Source: Aculops lycopersici (taxonomy: Eukaryota > Arthropoda > Arachnida > Trombidiformes > Eriophyidae). From it: a stretch of DNA of 64,000 nt. Made by a program: the position numbers and the translations under genes. Below the pieces are notes generated by a model that had not been told where the DNA came from, did no database searches, and was given only the letters and a program-made list of their open reading frames with translations. Numbering within the stretch: position 1 is the first letter of the stretch; each line of letters opens with the position of its first letter. Shown here in pieces: positions 46,756-59,365 of the stretch. The DNA is taken from contig WNKI01000002.1 of the NCBI GenBank assembly GCA_015350385.1, positions 5,326,636-5,390,635 on the forward strand. Reading direction: 5' to 3'.

Positions 46756-47058
46756 CTATTTCGTGCCGGTGTTGTTGCTACCACTACTGCTGGATATGAT
46801 ATCTTGCGTACTACTTGGCTTTCTTTTTTCATCGTTATCAATCTCATCTAATAAACTACTAAGCTTGTCAACTTCTTTTCTAGCGTTACGAGCCTCTAAA
46901 ATTGCAAGATTATCAAAATTTATATCCCTTGACATAACTTCCATGGTTTGTTTCATAGATCTCTCGTAAAAGATCGGATGGTTGAAAAAAATAAAGGCTC
47001 CAATGGGAAAAATTAGGTAGCCAACCATTTTGGCCGATTCTAGGCGCCAGCCGCCCAT
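46756..47058 (-). CDS. PET100-like cytochrome c oxidase assembly factor
   Basis: PET100 proteins are short inner-mitochondrial-membrane factors needed to assemble complex IV. I start at ATG 47058 because MGGWRLESAKMVGYLIFPIG matches the conserved N-terminus of the family (a MG.W.LE..RM..Y..FPV pattern). The upstream in-frame ATG at 47088 would add ten residues (MGGKPSYFFT) not expected in it. One transmembrane segment (about residues 11-28, YLIFPIGAFIFFNHP) is followed by a charged helix and a Ser/Asn-rich tail. The total of 100 residues is slightly longer than the usual 70-90. It lies head to head with another mitochondrial gene, mRpL46, 776 bp away. Confidence 0.65.
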   Translation of the reverse strand: MGGWRLESAKMVGYLIFPIGAFIFFNHPIFYERSMKQTMEVMSRDINFDNLAILEARNARKEVDKLSSLLDEIDNDEKRKPSSTQDIISSSSGSNNTGTK

Positions 47059-47834
47059 TGTGAAAAAATAACTTGGTTTCCCTCCCAAGGGTGGCTTGGC
47101 TGGCGATTTGAGCGCTTTTTCTTCACCTGTCTTGGTTTCGCTGCTATCACTATTGCCGCAGCTGCTACCTTTAGCTTATACAACTTGCCAACTGACTAAC
47201 TGACTGACTAGTGTCCAGTTAGTTTATCGAGCTTGAAGGTGTAAGATTCCGAAAGTGTTGAGTCAGATTTAGCAACCTTGTTTTCAAATGGTTGTGTGGC
47301 CTATGGATAGTTTTAGCCGGTTTTTTTGTTGATTAGGTTGGGGTAGGACCTACTTTGTTGGATAGAAATAATAATAAAAAGAGTTCAACTGGTTTTCCTA
47401 TGACCCCTGTCTTTAACCGGGTCGATTTACATCGATTCGAATATTGTTATTTTGGTTCAGAGTTCGTGTGTCAACAAAGTGTAAACTTTGCCAATTCGCT
47501 CATGAGAAAGGATTTTTCATGCCTCTTCGACTGCAATCTTCAAAGCACTTTCTATGCGACTCCCATTCGCTCACTGCCGAAACACGGGCACATGGCTTTT
47601 GAAGCGCGGCTTGTTTGTTTACATCGATCAAGCCCAAGAATTTAAGAGCTCCATCTGATCTTTGCCTGTATTTCACCAAATTTATCCCTCTAGCTTAAGG
47701 AGCCCATCCTATTTTTGAAAACTTCTGCAGCAAATATGGAAATTTAATTGAGCCACTAGTTCAGAGGACGCCACTAAGGAGGTCATAGCATCCAAAATAT
47801 CAACCATAGATATATCAATATCAATCAATTCATC
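47059..47834. other. Region between head-to-head mitochondrial genes
   Basis: This should contain the promoters of the PET100-like gene and mRpL46. A + strand open frame at 47355-47645 has no recognisable domain, and I treat it as chance or leader sequence. Confidence 0.4.
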
Positions 47835-48629
47835 ATGACTCGATGGCAGATTTTTAGTGCCGTGGCGCTAAGGAAACTGCCCGAAATCAAGCCTAAATTA
47901 GATGTGATTGAGACCAGAGTTCAGGAAATTCTAGATCGATATGAAGTGGCCATTAGTAAATTATCCAAATTTGAGCTTGAGCATATCGACAATTTAAAGG
48001 AGAAGGATGGTGAATCAGTTGATGTAGTGGTCAAAGAGACCGCACAAGATAAATTGGACAGATGGGTTAAGGAGAAGTCAGAGTTTACATTCGCCCCTTA
48101 TGATGATAGGTTATCTAAGATTCAATACTTGTTTATAAAGTCTAAATTTGGTACCGACATCAAGGACCAATGGCTACTACCTCAGGCAATATACGATAGT
48201 CAGCAAGACTCAACGCTTCTAGACACTGCCAGGCGAGCGTTGAAGGATCATTTGAACATTGTTAATGGATACAAAATAGTAAGCCCAATCCCCTCATCGA
48301 ACTACAACTTCAGATATCCCAAGAAGGTAGTCAAATTAACCGGTTATGATGGAGCACAGGTATTCTATCTAAAAGCTCACCTAGACATACCCAACAAGCA
48401 AGTTTTAGAAGCTGTGGACGAGAGTAAGAATGATAGATTGAAATGGGTAACCAAGGACGAGATTGTAGGATTGGCAAGCAATTCATATCGCAAGGGTTTA
48501 GTCAAAGGTTTGTTGCACGAGGAGAGGGTAGATGTTAAGAGGATCCTAATTCATGCTGCAAAATATGCGGCTGAGGAGCAAATGAGGAAAGAGAAGCTCC
48601 ATAAGCAACTACTCAAAGCTCAAGCTTAG
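47835..48629 (+). CDS. mRpL46: Mitochondrial large-subunit ribosomal protein mL46
   Basis: A nuclear-encoded component of the 39S mitochondrial ribosome with a Nudix-like fold. A single exon encodes 264 residues. Landmarks shared with animal mL46 are an N-terminal helical region (WQIFSAVALRKLPEIKPKLD), the block YLFIKSKFG...DQWLLPQAIYDS, the TARRALKDHLNI helix, and the C-terminal GAQVFYLKAHLDI...KWVTKDEIVGL. The Nudix catalytic box is degenerate, as is normal for this ribosomal protein. The N-terminus is hydrophobic-basic and could serve as a mitochondrial presequence. ATG 47835 is preceded by an AT-rich leader, with no intron signal inside the frame. Confidence 0.9.
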   Translation: MTRWQIFSAVALRKLPEIKPKLDVIETRVQEILDRYEVAISKLSKFELEHIDNLKEKDGESVDVVVKETAQDKLDRWVKEKSEFTFAPYDDRLSKIQYLFIKSKFGTDIKDQWLLPQAIYDSQQDSTLLDTARRALKDHLNIVNGYKIVSPIPSSNYNFRYPKKVVKLTGYDGAQVFYLKAHLDIPNKQVLEAVDESKNDRLKWVTKDEIVGLASNSYRKGLVKGLLHEERVDVKRILIHAAKYAAEEQMRKEKLHKQLLKAQA

Positions 48630-50416
48630 AATATACAAAGAAACACTATTATTGATAGAATATTTGTCATTATTAGCAATCTACTTCTTTGCATCAAATT
48701 TTATGCAAAGTCTGCGGTTTCACTTTATCTCGCTCTCTCACTCTCTAATATCGAGTCCACGACTATGTCGGTGGGGTAAAAGAATTTGTAAAACTCGAAC
48801 CGCCCAATCGGATTTGTCATTGTTACTACTAATGTTGCGGTAGCTGCACAGCTCTGGCCTACTTAAAAACACATGAACCTGCTGGACGACATCTCATCCG
48901 CCGCTCGCCACTTGATACCATTCCAAATACAATTGCACCTTACCTGGCCAGTGGCCAGTCGCCCTCCGAGTGTCGTCTCAGTGCTGAGCGTTGAGATGCA
49001 GCGACAAATACTCCTTTTGTGTACCTCCCTTTTAGTTTGTGACAAAACCTCGGGAGAGCCAATCCAACGGTTGGTAGTGGCGTGGATGGGAACATCGTCC
49101 ATTTCAATAGCTTGTTATTGTTACTGGCACTAGCAACACAACCACCACAACCACCACAACCACCACCATCACTACAGTTTGCAATATAACAAAGAGTCCA
49201 AAGGCCACAGGTGGCTTCAGTGGCCGGCGCTCCAGAAGGGAGACTTTTTTGGCTTTTAGCTTGGAATGGGCCGATAGGTAAGATTCACTGATGCCGCAAC
49301 CGTCGCCACCACCTAGGCCGCAAAGCTGGCCATGACTCTTGGATCAGGGAAAGAGAGATAGAGAGCCGAGAACTAACGGACAGGCCGGGTCCGGTTTGAG
49401 CTTGAAATTTCACTCGTTCCAATCGAGAGTTCACCTGGCGAGAGTCAGATTCACTTGTTGCCACTTGCGGACGCGACATGATATTCGGACATTCGCCGAT
49501 TCTGTGGATGGAGTGAGAGCAATCAATTGGAAGTTTACGATAAAGAAAAAGAAGGGAGGAGGAGAATCGGCAGCAAGGACAGGTCATTTTAGAAAGTCGG
49601 CCGTTAGAGCAGAAGTTCACTAGTGTGGAAGAAGGGGGAGGAGAGAGAGAGAGAGAGTGGTTGTTGTTGTGGATAAAGCGGCAAAAGTACCTGAGGTTAA
49701 CTAATCAATTTGAATCAATACAACAGTGGCACTCTGGACCGACGGATCAACTTCGAGTCTCAAATAGTCATAAGAGGTGGAATCTTGTTTTATTGCTTAA
49801 AAGAGGGAGAGGAACGAGCGGGATAAGAGCGCTAGACAAAGATAAGAGTCACTTCTTCAAATCGAAGAGGCTTCTAAATTCCATTGGTTTCAGCAGTTCA
49901 GTGATCAGGTTTCACGAAGCTCAAATCAAAGAGGAGTTGTTCGGGACGCTTCGTTTGCGTCTTCATTCGAAGCATCAGTAGCATCCACTGGACTCGAAGG
50001 TTAGCAAGCTCAAAGGAGTTCATACTACCTTGCCTTGTGAGGGATGCAGTGAAAACTTTCATTCCTGTTGAATGGAAGCTAGCCATTGCGCTCATTAATA
50101 AGTAGCAATCGACACTTTGCAACCGTTACAATGACCTCACCTGTTGCTTCATTGCCAACCTAACCAAGTTCAAGAGGACATGACGATTTGGTGGAATTTT
50201 TGCACAACTCGCGCCAAGCGATGAAAGTCTCACATGAGAAGCTCGACAAACTTTCTAGAGATTGATTGTGATAAACAATTTTATTGTATCACCACAAGAG
50301 TTTAAATTAGATAAAGTCCAATTAAATTATTGCTATTAGTTACTGCCACAATATCATTTATATATATATACACAAACACACACACAAATATATATATAAA
50401 TAAATATATCACCAAT
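48630..50416. other. Intergenic DNA and Stubble leader
   Basis: No family-like coding frames. ACC and AG tracts occur at about 49137-49165 and 49646-49658. TA-rich sequence at about 50355-50410 directly precedes the Stubble start codon. Confidence 0.45.
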
Positions 50417-52538
50417 ATGATTCATTTTGCAAGCATGAGGAACTTTCAAGCTTCAGACAATTTCGAGAATAGTCAAGTCAAGAAATATGATCTCGCTAAT
50501 TCAAGCTTGCGATGTGATATGGCAACGAATCAAAGTCAGTGTCAAAGAATCAAGTGTAGGCGTATTTATGATCAAATGTATGTTCTAGTCAACTTAATAT
50601 TATTTAGCTTTGTTTTAATCTTGGGTCCCATTGATTGTTTTAAGAGTAAATTTGGTGCATTCACAGTGATAAGTGCAAAACCGTGCCATAACGCCCTCGG
50701 CCAAGTGGGCACCTGTATGTTTATGTGGGATTGTATCAAGTCCGAGGGTCAACATTTAGGTACTTGTTCAGATAGGTTTCTATTTGGTAGTTGTTGTCAC
50801 CATAATACCACCTTCAATGATGTAGATATCCAGAGACCAAATTCCACTTCCGTTTCACCGACATCCACAACTAGCCTAGCAGATTCAAACACCACGCTTA
50901 ATCAACAATCAATTGGAAACGGCGCCTACTCATACCCAAATGGGAACTCCTTTACGACGAGACCCACGAATAGCACGAGCACCACAAGTCAGTTGCATCC
51001 AACAACGAGTTTCTTGCAAAGCAGCTCCAGTTTATCAGCTCACCTGAGTAATTTAATCACTTCAGATACGACCAATAACCAGGGAGCGCAACAATCCAAT
51101 TGGTTGTCCAATAGTTTATTGTCAAACCCTCAAACTAATTCCAGCGACCGTGGTAATATTAATAACTGGACACAACAAAATGGCAATGATCAACTGGCGG
51201 GATTGTCCACCGCATCACATTATCAAGTGACATCAATCGCACCCCCAGCCACAACAACGATAATGTCAACGACAAGCACATCAACAACAACATCAACCAC
51301 CACCACCACCACCACCACGATTGCACCACCCCCAATGACAACTTACACGTCGAGCTTGGGTTCGCAGGATTCCCAGTCTCAACAAATAGCGGCGCAGTCG
51401 CCCGCAAATTCTTATTTAAACACAGACTACAATCCTCAACAAGAGGTAATGCCTAGGCCAGATGCGCCAGCCAGTGCGCCAACGCAGGTACCGCAAGCTC
51501 CTCAGCGGCCGCAGTCCACCTCTTGGCTATCGAGACCGACCACTGCGCTGACCAATGCCATTCTTCACGCTTTCAAACCCTTTCCATACCTGAACCCTAA
51601 TCGCCATAGACAACCGAGTTTTCGGCCGCCGCCACCACAACAACCGACCGGCTATCGGCCGGCACACTACCGTCCAGTGCAAACACATCATTTCCAGTCG
51701 CCGCAAATTGGATACCAAACCACGACGTCCAACTCAATTTCTACCTCTCCGAGTGATCCGCTTGGAAGTCAGTCGGCAACAGCAGCAGCAGCAGCAAGTG
51801 AGACTAATTACACAACAAGACTTCCTGTTCTGGTGAAGGACCCTCACGAGATGACCACAACCACAAATTCATCATCAACAGGTAGTGGCATGCTAACTTC
51901 CTCATCGGACAACAGCGACCACCACATAGTCAACCCTTCGACCATGACCGACCGTCATAGGCCGATGGATAAGAATGTGCAACAGCAATCGCAGCACCAT
52001 TTTGGCTATGATCTGGAAAGTCAGAGCCAGAAGCAGAATCATTATGATTTGTACAATGTGACAGCAGGTTTAGTTAGCAATCTCACTAATGCAACTAACA
52101 ATCGTGTGAACTCAACTCAGTACTTGGACACACAAAGTTACACTACTCAGCAGCAGCAGCAGTTGCCTCAGATGAATCAGTATGACAACTACAACAACTA
52201 CAACCTAACTAGTGACCAACGACAGCAACACCAGAGTAACTTCTCAGACCACCCGACGAGCACTCTGGGCCCAACTACTGGGCAAGGCGAATCAACAGGT
52301 GTCAGTGTGAATCTAGAAATTAACCAAGCGATTGCTAATCCTACTTCCACTTTTGATGGCAACTACAATGGCAACGTCGGATTCTCTACTCTATCGTCGT
52401 CGTTGTTGTCAAATTCAACCACCACAACGATGGCTGCAGCAGCAACAATAATCCCTCCAAACTCCTTGAGTTTAGGTGGCGGCAACACCAATTACAGTGA
52501 AGGCCAAAAGCAGCAACCACCTGTGATGTCATTCATGG

Positions 52539-52578
<40 letters not shown>

Positions 52579-53977
52579 ACAACAACAACAACAAGTGAAC
52601 AACAATGAAAGTGCCGCCTCGATGACTTACCAAACGAGCTACCCACTTGTTTCCTCCTTGCCAACAACGAGTTACCTGCCACCGCCACCGCCGCCGCCGC
52701 TGACCACTTCCAACTATCAGATACACAACCACCATCACCTTCACCAAGGAATTCCCATGGAACCAGTAACTGATCTTGGCTACCCAAGCTCAAGTCCCAT
52801 CGACGTGATCTATGGACTCTCGTCGCAGGACGGGAATAGCAGCGTTGCCAATATGGAAAGTCATCAGCAGTTTGCCCAACCACCTGCGCCGCAACTAGCG
52901 CCGCCTTCGAGCAACCTATTACAATCTCCCTCATATCAGCGACCGATGACTACGTCGCAGCCCACAAATATAATGGGCAATTTGCTTGACTATCAAAATG
53001 GAAATTCTCAAAGTGGCACCATGACTACACCGTCAGTTGAGAGCATGACAACAACAGTCATTACAACCACTCCATTGCCCACCAGAGACTCGCTAATGCC
53101 AGCCATCACAACTATGCAACCCAATGTTGGGGGCATTGGCTTGTCGCAACCAGCGACGAGAAAACCTCAGGCTCCTGTTAAGATCGTTGAGCAGGCAGCT
53201 TGTGGCGTGACTGCAGTGTATCCGCAAACCAAGGTTGTTGGTGGAAAGAATGCAGCCTTTGGCGCCTGGCCCTGGCAGGTGTCCGTGAGAAAGGTTTCAT
53301 TCTTTGGCTACTCTTCGACTCATCGTTGTGGCGGTGCAGTTATAAGTAACGAGTGGATTGCAACCGCGGGACATTGCGTCGAGGATTTAGCCTTGCACTC
53401 GATCAGGATTAGAGTTGGCGAATACGATTTTAGCTCAATGGCCGAGCCGTTTCCCTACATCGAGCGAGCGGCTCGCCGTAAGGTTGTCCATCCAAAGTAT
53501 AACTTTTACACCTATGAAAATGATTTGGCCTTGGTGCAACTCGATCAGCCAATTCAATTTCCTCCCCATGTGGCACCAATTTGTTTGCCACCCGATAACA
53601 TTGACCTCTTGGGCAGGAATGCCACAGTCACCGGTTGGGGTCGACTAAATGAAGGCGGCACTTTGCCCACCATTTTACAAGAAGTTCGAGTGCCCATTGT
53701 AAGCAACGACAAGTGCAAGGACATGTTCTACAATGCAGGCCGACCCGAGTATATACCTGACATCTTTCTATGCGCTGGTTACGAGGAGGGTGGCCGAGAC
53801 TCTTGCCAGGGCGACTCGGGTGGCCCGCTTCAGGTTAAGGGCGACGACGGCAAGTGGTTTTTGGCTGGAATCATCTCTTGGGGCATCGGATGTGCTGAGC
53901 AAAATTTACCTGGAGTTTGCACGCGAATCTCGCGCTTCAAGCTGTGGATTCAGTCGACAATGTCCTCGAGTATTTAG
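50417..53977 (+). CDS. Sb: Stubble-type type II transmembrane serine protease
   Basis: Stubble is an apical membrane protease needed for epithelial morphogenesis in flies. A single exon encodes about 1,186 residues from ATG 50417 (context ACCAATATG); an upstream in-frame non-ATG extension is untranslated repeat. A cytoplasmic N-terminus of about 50 residues is followed by a transmembrane helix at about 54-71 and a disulfide-knotted clip-like domain at C90-C127 with six cysteines ending in CC. A linker of about 800 residues rich in Ser, Thr, Gln, Asn and Pro leads to a trypsin-like catalytic domain. Activation site K939/V940 (VVGG), triad H986, D1036 and S1134 (DSCQGDSGGPL) and S1-pocket Asp1128 indicate an active enzyme cutting after Arg/Lys. 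The catalytic domain reads very close to fly Stubble (SFFGYSSTHRCGG, IRIRVGEYDFS). Confidence 0.92.
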
Positions 53978-54547
53978 GCGTGTATTATATTATACTTATA
54001 TATAAATATATATATATTAGACATTTTGTATACTTGATATGTGAATTTTATCCACTAGTGATGCGTATTTTTCCAGTAAAGTTGTTGTGTTATATTTCGC
54101 AAAAGTCGCGAAACTCAATCTGTATCATCTACACAACTATCTTCGTATAATCGTCTCAATTTTCAATATTATTATAGTAAAAGCACTCTAAATCAATGAT
54201 GAAACAAAGTGAACAGATGGAGCCGAAAGCAAAGTTTAAGGAGAAATTTCAATGCTTGGCTTTTGTTTGGTTTCAAGTTCTGAACCGTTTGATTCGAATT
54301 TCTCTGTCCAGATTTTGGCTTAAGCGCTTTTATTTCCCATTCTTGCATTATAATTAACTCGGTCAATCTGGGCAACTATTGTCGGTATGCCAAATGCAGG
54401 GCAATGTGGAGTCAATATCCTTGGCAATCTATGGACATTTTTTCAAGTTCAACTCTCTGTCTTCTATTCTGTTCGGTTTAAACAGGATTCCTGTTGATAT
54501 CCTGTTGTTGTTATTGTTGGTTCGCTGACTAGACAAAAAGACTAATC
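53978..54547. other. Convergent 3' flanks of Stubble and the chitin-binding gene
   Basis: TA-rich sequence (53990-54015) follows the Stubble stop. No clear AATAAA is seen close to either stop codon. A 60-codon - strand open frame at 54193-54375 looks random. Confidence 0.45.
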
Positions 54548-56107
54548 TTAAAACTTCTTCTTCTTCTTCTTAATGTCAATGCAAGCCAACGAGCCAGAGT
54601 CAACGAGTTGTTCCTCGTTACAGTGAACCAATCTTGGTTGCTCGTTAACACAAACAATGACGTCCCTATTGGTGTGGTAGTACCTAGGGAACGGCCAGTA
54701 TGGATTTTCCTCGTCCTCAGTGGGACACTTGAAGTTTAGTAAAGCCTCGCTCTTGCAACCCAGTTGATCGGCCCACTGGCATCCCTTAATGCGGTCGTCG
54801 TAGAATAGGCCCTCTGGCGAGCAGCGCTTTGTTTCCGGCACGCCCCACTCGCAAGCAAAGTAGTCAATAGAGCAGCGGCCCGCCGAGGCGATTGGAAAGA
54901 TACCAAATTGCCAGGGGCAGCCTGGCGAGGCGAGGGGCTCAGCGGATTTCTTGTTGCCGCAATCGACGTTCCAATTGTAGGCGCAGTGTTGATAGACGGC
55001 GCCCTGTTGACTGTAGGCCAATCCATTGGGGCACGCCTCCTCTGTGAAGGTTCCATTGGTGCACATATAGTAGCGATCGCAATGGTCCTTGTTCTCGTAG
55101 GAGAACACGCCCTTCGGCGGACAGCCGCCACCCAGGACTTGCTCAAAGGATGGCGCCACGATTGGCTCCTCGGGTTGGTTGACAAAGTTTAGCGCAGGTG
55201 CGGTGGCCGCGGCCACCGCTTGAGCTTGACCAAACGATTGGCTGGCGAGCGGAAGAGGCTGCAGATTCTGTGAGTTGACCGGAGCGGACACTGCCTCTAG
55301 GGGCGAGCCAAGAGAGGGTTGAGGGGCACCAAAGTTTGGTGCAACGAAGGCGCTGCTTCCGGCGGATTCGGCTTGGCGCTCGGCGGCAACCTGTGCAATT
55401 AGTGCTGAGTGTCTTGGAGTCACCGAGGAGCCGCTTGGCACTTGGACGGCAACTGGCGCCAGCTGTGGTTGTTGCTGCTGGTGAAAGTGGGGCGCCGCCT
55501 GGTGAGGGGGAGCCACGAGTTGGCTGGCGTCAGCGGGCCCATCGAGCAGAGTGCTCGACTCGGGATCGCGACGAACCGCTAGAGTGATTCGGTTTCTCTT
55601 TGGCAAGACAGCGGCGACAGCCACAGGCGCAGAGGCCTGAACTGGAACCACCTGTTGCTGGTGTCGGCTTCTTGAGCGATCCAAAACTTGGCTCGCTCTT
55701 AGGGGTAGGGCTGGCGGTGATGCGGCAACAAGTGGCTCGGTGGCAACAAATTGTGGCTGTTGTTGGTGCTGTTGTGGTGGTGGTTGTTGTTGTGGTTGTC
55801 TCGCGACAATTGTGGTTTGTGGGCCTACAGGTGAGACGTTGCCTGCACTGATGCGGCCAATGTCGCCGTGGTAGGCTGAGAATTGCTCGTCGCCATCTTC
55901 TGTAATTGTTACGATGGTGAAAGGGTTGTATTTTAAATCAGGAAACAAGATTTGAGCATTAGTTTTCTAGCTATTTCTTCCTTGTAGTCTCTGCAAAGTT
56001 TACAAATCTACACCCAATGACTTACCAACTTGGCACTTGATTTGGTTTATTGAGGTGGCCGCAAGCGCGAGGCCCATGATTAGGGCGACATTTAGGCTCA
56101 ACTTCAT
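54548..56107 (-). CDS. Cuticular protein with three peritrophin-A chitin-binding domains (CPAP3/obstructor type)
   Basis: Exon 1 is 56107-56026: signal peptide MKLSLNVALIMGLALAATS ending at G/GTAAGTC. A 125-bp intron (56025-55900) ends ACAATTACAG. Exon 2 is 55899-54548. The join is in frame (E28), giving 477 residues. A Gln/Pro/Ala-rich disordered region of about 260 residues precedes three CBM14 domains. Two are canonical six-cysteine modules (about 287-341 and 356-410, with CDRYYMCTNGTF and CSIDYFACEWG). The third is shortened (about 421-469), and a Lys-rich tail follows. Three tandem domains are typical of CPAP3/obstructor proteins, which organise chitin in cuticle; the long disordered N-terminus is unusual for that class. 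The CPAP3 subtype is not determined. Confidence 0.88.
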
Positions 56108-56406
56108 GTTGAGCTTTTTGTTATTCCTTCTGACTTGATTCTTTGGTCTTCTTCTGCTTCACTCTTTAATACAATCACAATTGTTTCTACCTGGAGGATG
56201 CCGTTTACTTCGTCGTTGTTGTCGTTGGGGTGTAAGTGCAGTGTGGGTTTTGCTAACTTAATATGTGAAGCAACACTGTGGTCTAAATCTTCGTCAAGTT
56301 TTTCTTCTGATTCTTTGCCAATTCGCTTCCTTCCGTCTGCGTCTATTTGCTTGTGTGTAAGTGTCTTGCTAACGGAGAAAAACGCGAGCTTTCCAACAAG
56401 ATTCAA
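56104..56406 (-). other. Upstream ORF overlapping the start of the chitin-binding gene
   Basis: A 100-codon open frame in the leader of the chitin-binding gene ends in TGA at 56106-56104. It shares the ATGA overlap with the main start at 56107. It is charged and not repeat-derived, but shows no recognised domain and no signal peptide. It may be a chance frame, a regulatory uORF, or lie in DNA that is not transcribed. Confidence 0.25.
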
Positions 56407-56407
56407 G

Positions 56408-59365
56408 CTCGTAGTTTTGATTGCTTGTTTCGCTCACACTCTGGCTGGCCTCTAGCCAGTTAAACAAACAGGTAGCAGCGAGAGAAGAGTAAATTTGACT
56501 ATCGCAACTACACTAAACTAATACACAGAGCCACTAACTAAGAAGCGAGCAAAACTGAGAAATGATTGCAATCGTCTTCTTCTTCGTCGTCGTCGCTCCA
56601 ACTAGCTGCTAGTTGCCGGTTATCTTCCTCGCCGTCGTGGTTGTCTTCGTTTGTCTTAACCTTAGCAACCAGGTGGGTGAGTGAGCGAGTGAAAGTGACT
56701 AACTGACTTTTTGTTAACCAAACTCTCTGTCATCGCCGTTGCGACTCTCGCTGTTACTGTTAATATAGCTGCTGTTGTTGTCGTCGTTGGCGTCGAAGAT
56801 AAGCGAGTAACTGGAGTTCAAATTTCTGGTCTTGATGCCAGCAAGCGAGCGAGCAGTTGCTCAGTAAGGCAACTTGTTGCTTCTGCTCACTCGCGTACCT
56901 GCTCGTCCCCTCCCCTTGCACTTGAGACTACCTCTCACTCTCCTTGTGTCTCTGTTTCGCCTGCTGTTGCTGCCACCGCCACCGCCGCCACCACTATTAG
57001 TGCTCACCTGGTTGATTTAGTGCCTACTGACTGGGCACCAGGTTGGATATTTCCCTGTGTTGGTCTCTGTCTCTTTGCTTGCGTCGTTAGTGTGTATGTC
57101 GCCGGCTTTAAGTCTATTGACGTCCGCAGCAAACAATCGCGTCGACTGCACGACAAAGACAACGACGACCTCGACGATCGAAAGTGAAATGGCCGCAACA
57201 AACTGACCGCCCACACGACGGACACTCCAGGTAAGCAAGCCACGCCCATTTTGTAGCCCACCTTTGGACTGCGTTGATTGTTCAACAAGCGGAAGTCTCT
57301 TCTGTTCGCCGCTAAGAGAAAGACAATGGAACTCGTCGTCACCATCTTTGTTTTTTCTCATTCTATCTCTTGTCCTAATGTCTTGCACGAGCTTCTGGAG
57401 TAGTTTATGTTTACCGCCTTCTGGTGCTCTTATCGCCATGCTGAGCTGCAACCTGGACCTGCAGCTTTCCAAGTTTACCTGGCCAATGATCTGTGCGCCA
57501 TGAACTGCGCAAACTCCTATCATAAATGTGGTTAAGGGTAGAGCTGAAGCTGAGGCTATTGCTGCGATGAAATCTTGTCGCAGCTCTGATGCCCAAATTA
57601 GTGACCAAAGCAGTGCAGTGCAATAGATTGGCTCCGTCCAGAAGTATCACGATTGCTCACTTGTTGCTCGACTGTCCAACAAGTGGCTCTGTTTAAGTGA
57701 GCCCGTCGCTTGGTCAGCGAGTGAGATGTTATCGTCGCCTAGCGAGTCGTGGTTGTAGCTTCATCACGAAAATGACAGCTGAAGCGAATGGAGGCACGAC
57801 GAGGGAAAGGACGACCAAGACGATGACGCCGGGGAGCGAGACTGCAACTGCCAACTGAACGGTGGATGGATGGATGGATAGATGGATGGAGGCAAGTGAA
57901 ATTTCTGAATGTGAGAAAGTGAGCTAATCTCATTCAAAGTGGCGCTCTCTAGTTTCAGCTACATGTTTTGTGGCACTGACTGATGATCCAAGTTAGCTTG
58001 TGTAAGTCGATGCACAAGAAGCGAGAAACAGTCGACAGTGAGTAACATTAGCCCCAGCTGTGGTCCAGTTTTTCGTGAGCGCGGCAACCTGTTGTTGCAA
58101 ACAAGACAACAAGTCCATCAATCGAAAGCGCAAACGCCGGCAGCAGTGGCTAGCCTCTTGGCGACGACAAACGAGCCGAGATCGTGTTTTGCCCGTCGGT
58201 GGCTTGATGCAAGTGGAAATTGGGGAAACCGATTGAAATTCAAGAAGCGAACGTGGAATCATCACGACACAACCACCACTAAATCCGCAGCGATGGTAGA
58301 GGTGGTCGGAGCTGGAGTTGGAGCAATCACAATGACCACAACGACTGCGACGAGATAGACAGACACCGATCTTCGTCTCCCAAAGCGATCAATCTAATCC
58401 TCGGACCATCGATTTGACTGACCAACCAGCTCGTCGACGATTGAGCTTTGGGATGGCGCCAGAACTTTGCGATCAGAACTCGCTGGCGGAAGTTCATTTT
58501 CATAGCGCTAAAACGAGCCAACAGCGACAGGTGGGCTTCCGATTGTTTGTTTATTTGTCTGCCTGTCTCTCGGCTTGGTGCAATTCTGCAATCTCGGCAC
58601 ACGCAATCAAGAGATAGAGCGAGAAAAACTCAAACTAACGTCAGTATTCCAGATGCTCCTGGCCAATTAAGATACTGCGAGGTAGATAAGATGGTCTTTT
58701 TTCCTCCAACTTTCCGATTCATTTGTGTATAAACAATTTCTATTTAGCTCAAGTTACGGAGAATGAACAAGAAGACTTGAAATGATGGTCTAAATCTCAC
58801 TTGCTCTTGTCGGTGGCAATGGTGGACTCGTGTATCTTTATTGTTATTTGCTCTTGCTGGTAAATGCTAGAATCACTTTCAATTGGTCGATTTCATCTTC
58901 GTCTTCATCTTCATTCTCTCTTGCCCTCTCTCCCTTACTCACAACTCACTAAGTTGGTCTTTTCAACCTCTCGACTTAACTAGATTGTCGAGTTGAATCT
59001 TGCTCGCTTCATCACTTTTGTGTCTATCTATCGTCCCATTTATTTGTCCGTTTATCCGTTATTGTAATGGTTGGCAACATTAGCAGTAGCAATGGAGACC
59101 AACTCTACATTTCAAATCGTCGGGTTATCTCAATTATCTTCACTCTTACTCTTTCCGGTCAGATATTATCAATACACATACACAGTCGCCACCGCCGCCA
59201 CCTGTGCTAGTCAACGCGATTTGCTCGCCTGTCTACAGAGACAGAGACAGAGACTTAGACACAGAAACGGAAACTGTGTCTCTGTCTCGCTCGTTGCTGT
59301 TGTTGTCGCGGTCTCGCCTCCTTCGCTATGACTACAACCACCACCAACAACACAACTGACTCCGA
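56408..59365. other. Intergenic DNA between chitin-binding gene and receptor
   Basis: This carries the promoter side of the chitin-binding gene and the 3' flank of the receptor gene. A 158-codon + strand frame (56711-57187) starts with TTG and is rich in Val/Ala/Thr repeats; I do not accept it as a gene. A GGAT-type tetranucleotide tract lies at about 57861-57888. Confidence 0.45.

Noticed and set aside
47355..47645. 96-codon + strand open frame between PET100-like and mRpL46 genes
   Set aside because: No recognised domain and no start context; it could be leader sequence.
56711..57187. 158-codon + strand open frame
   Set aside because: It starts with TTG, is dominated by Val/Ala/Thr runs from simple repeats, and has an equally long antisense frame; no domain or splice support.
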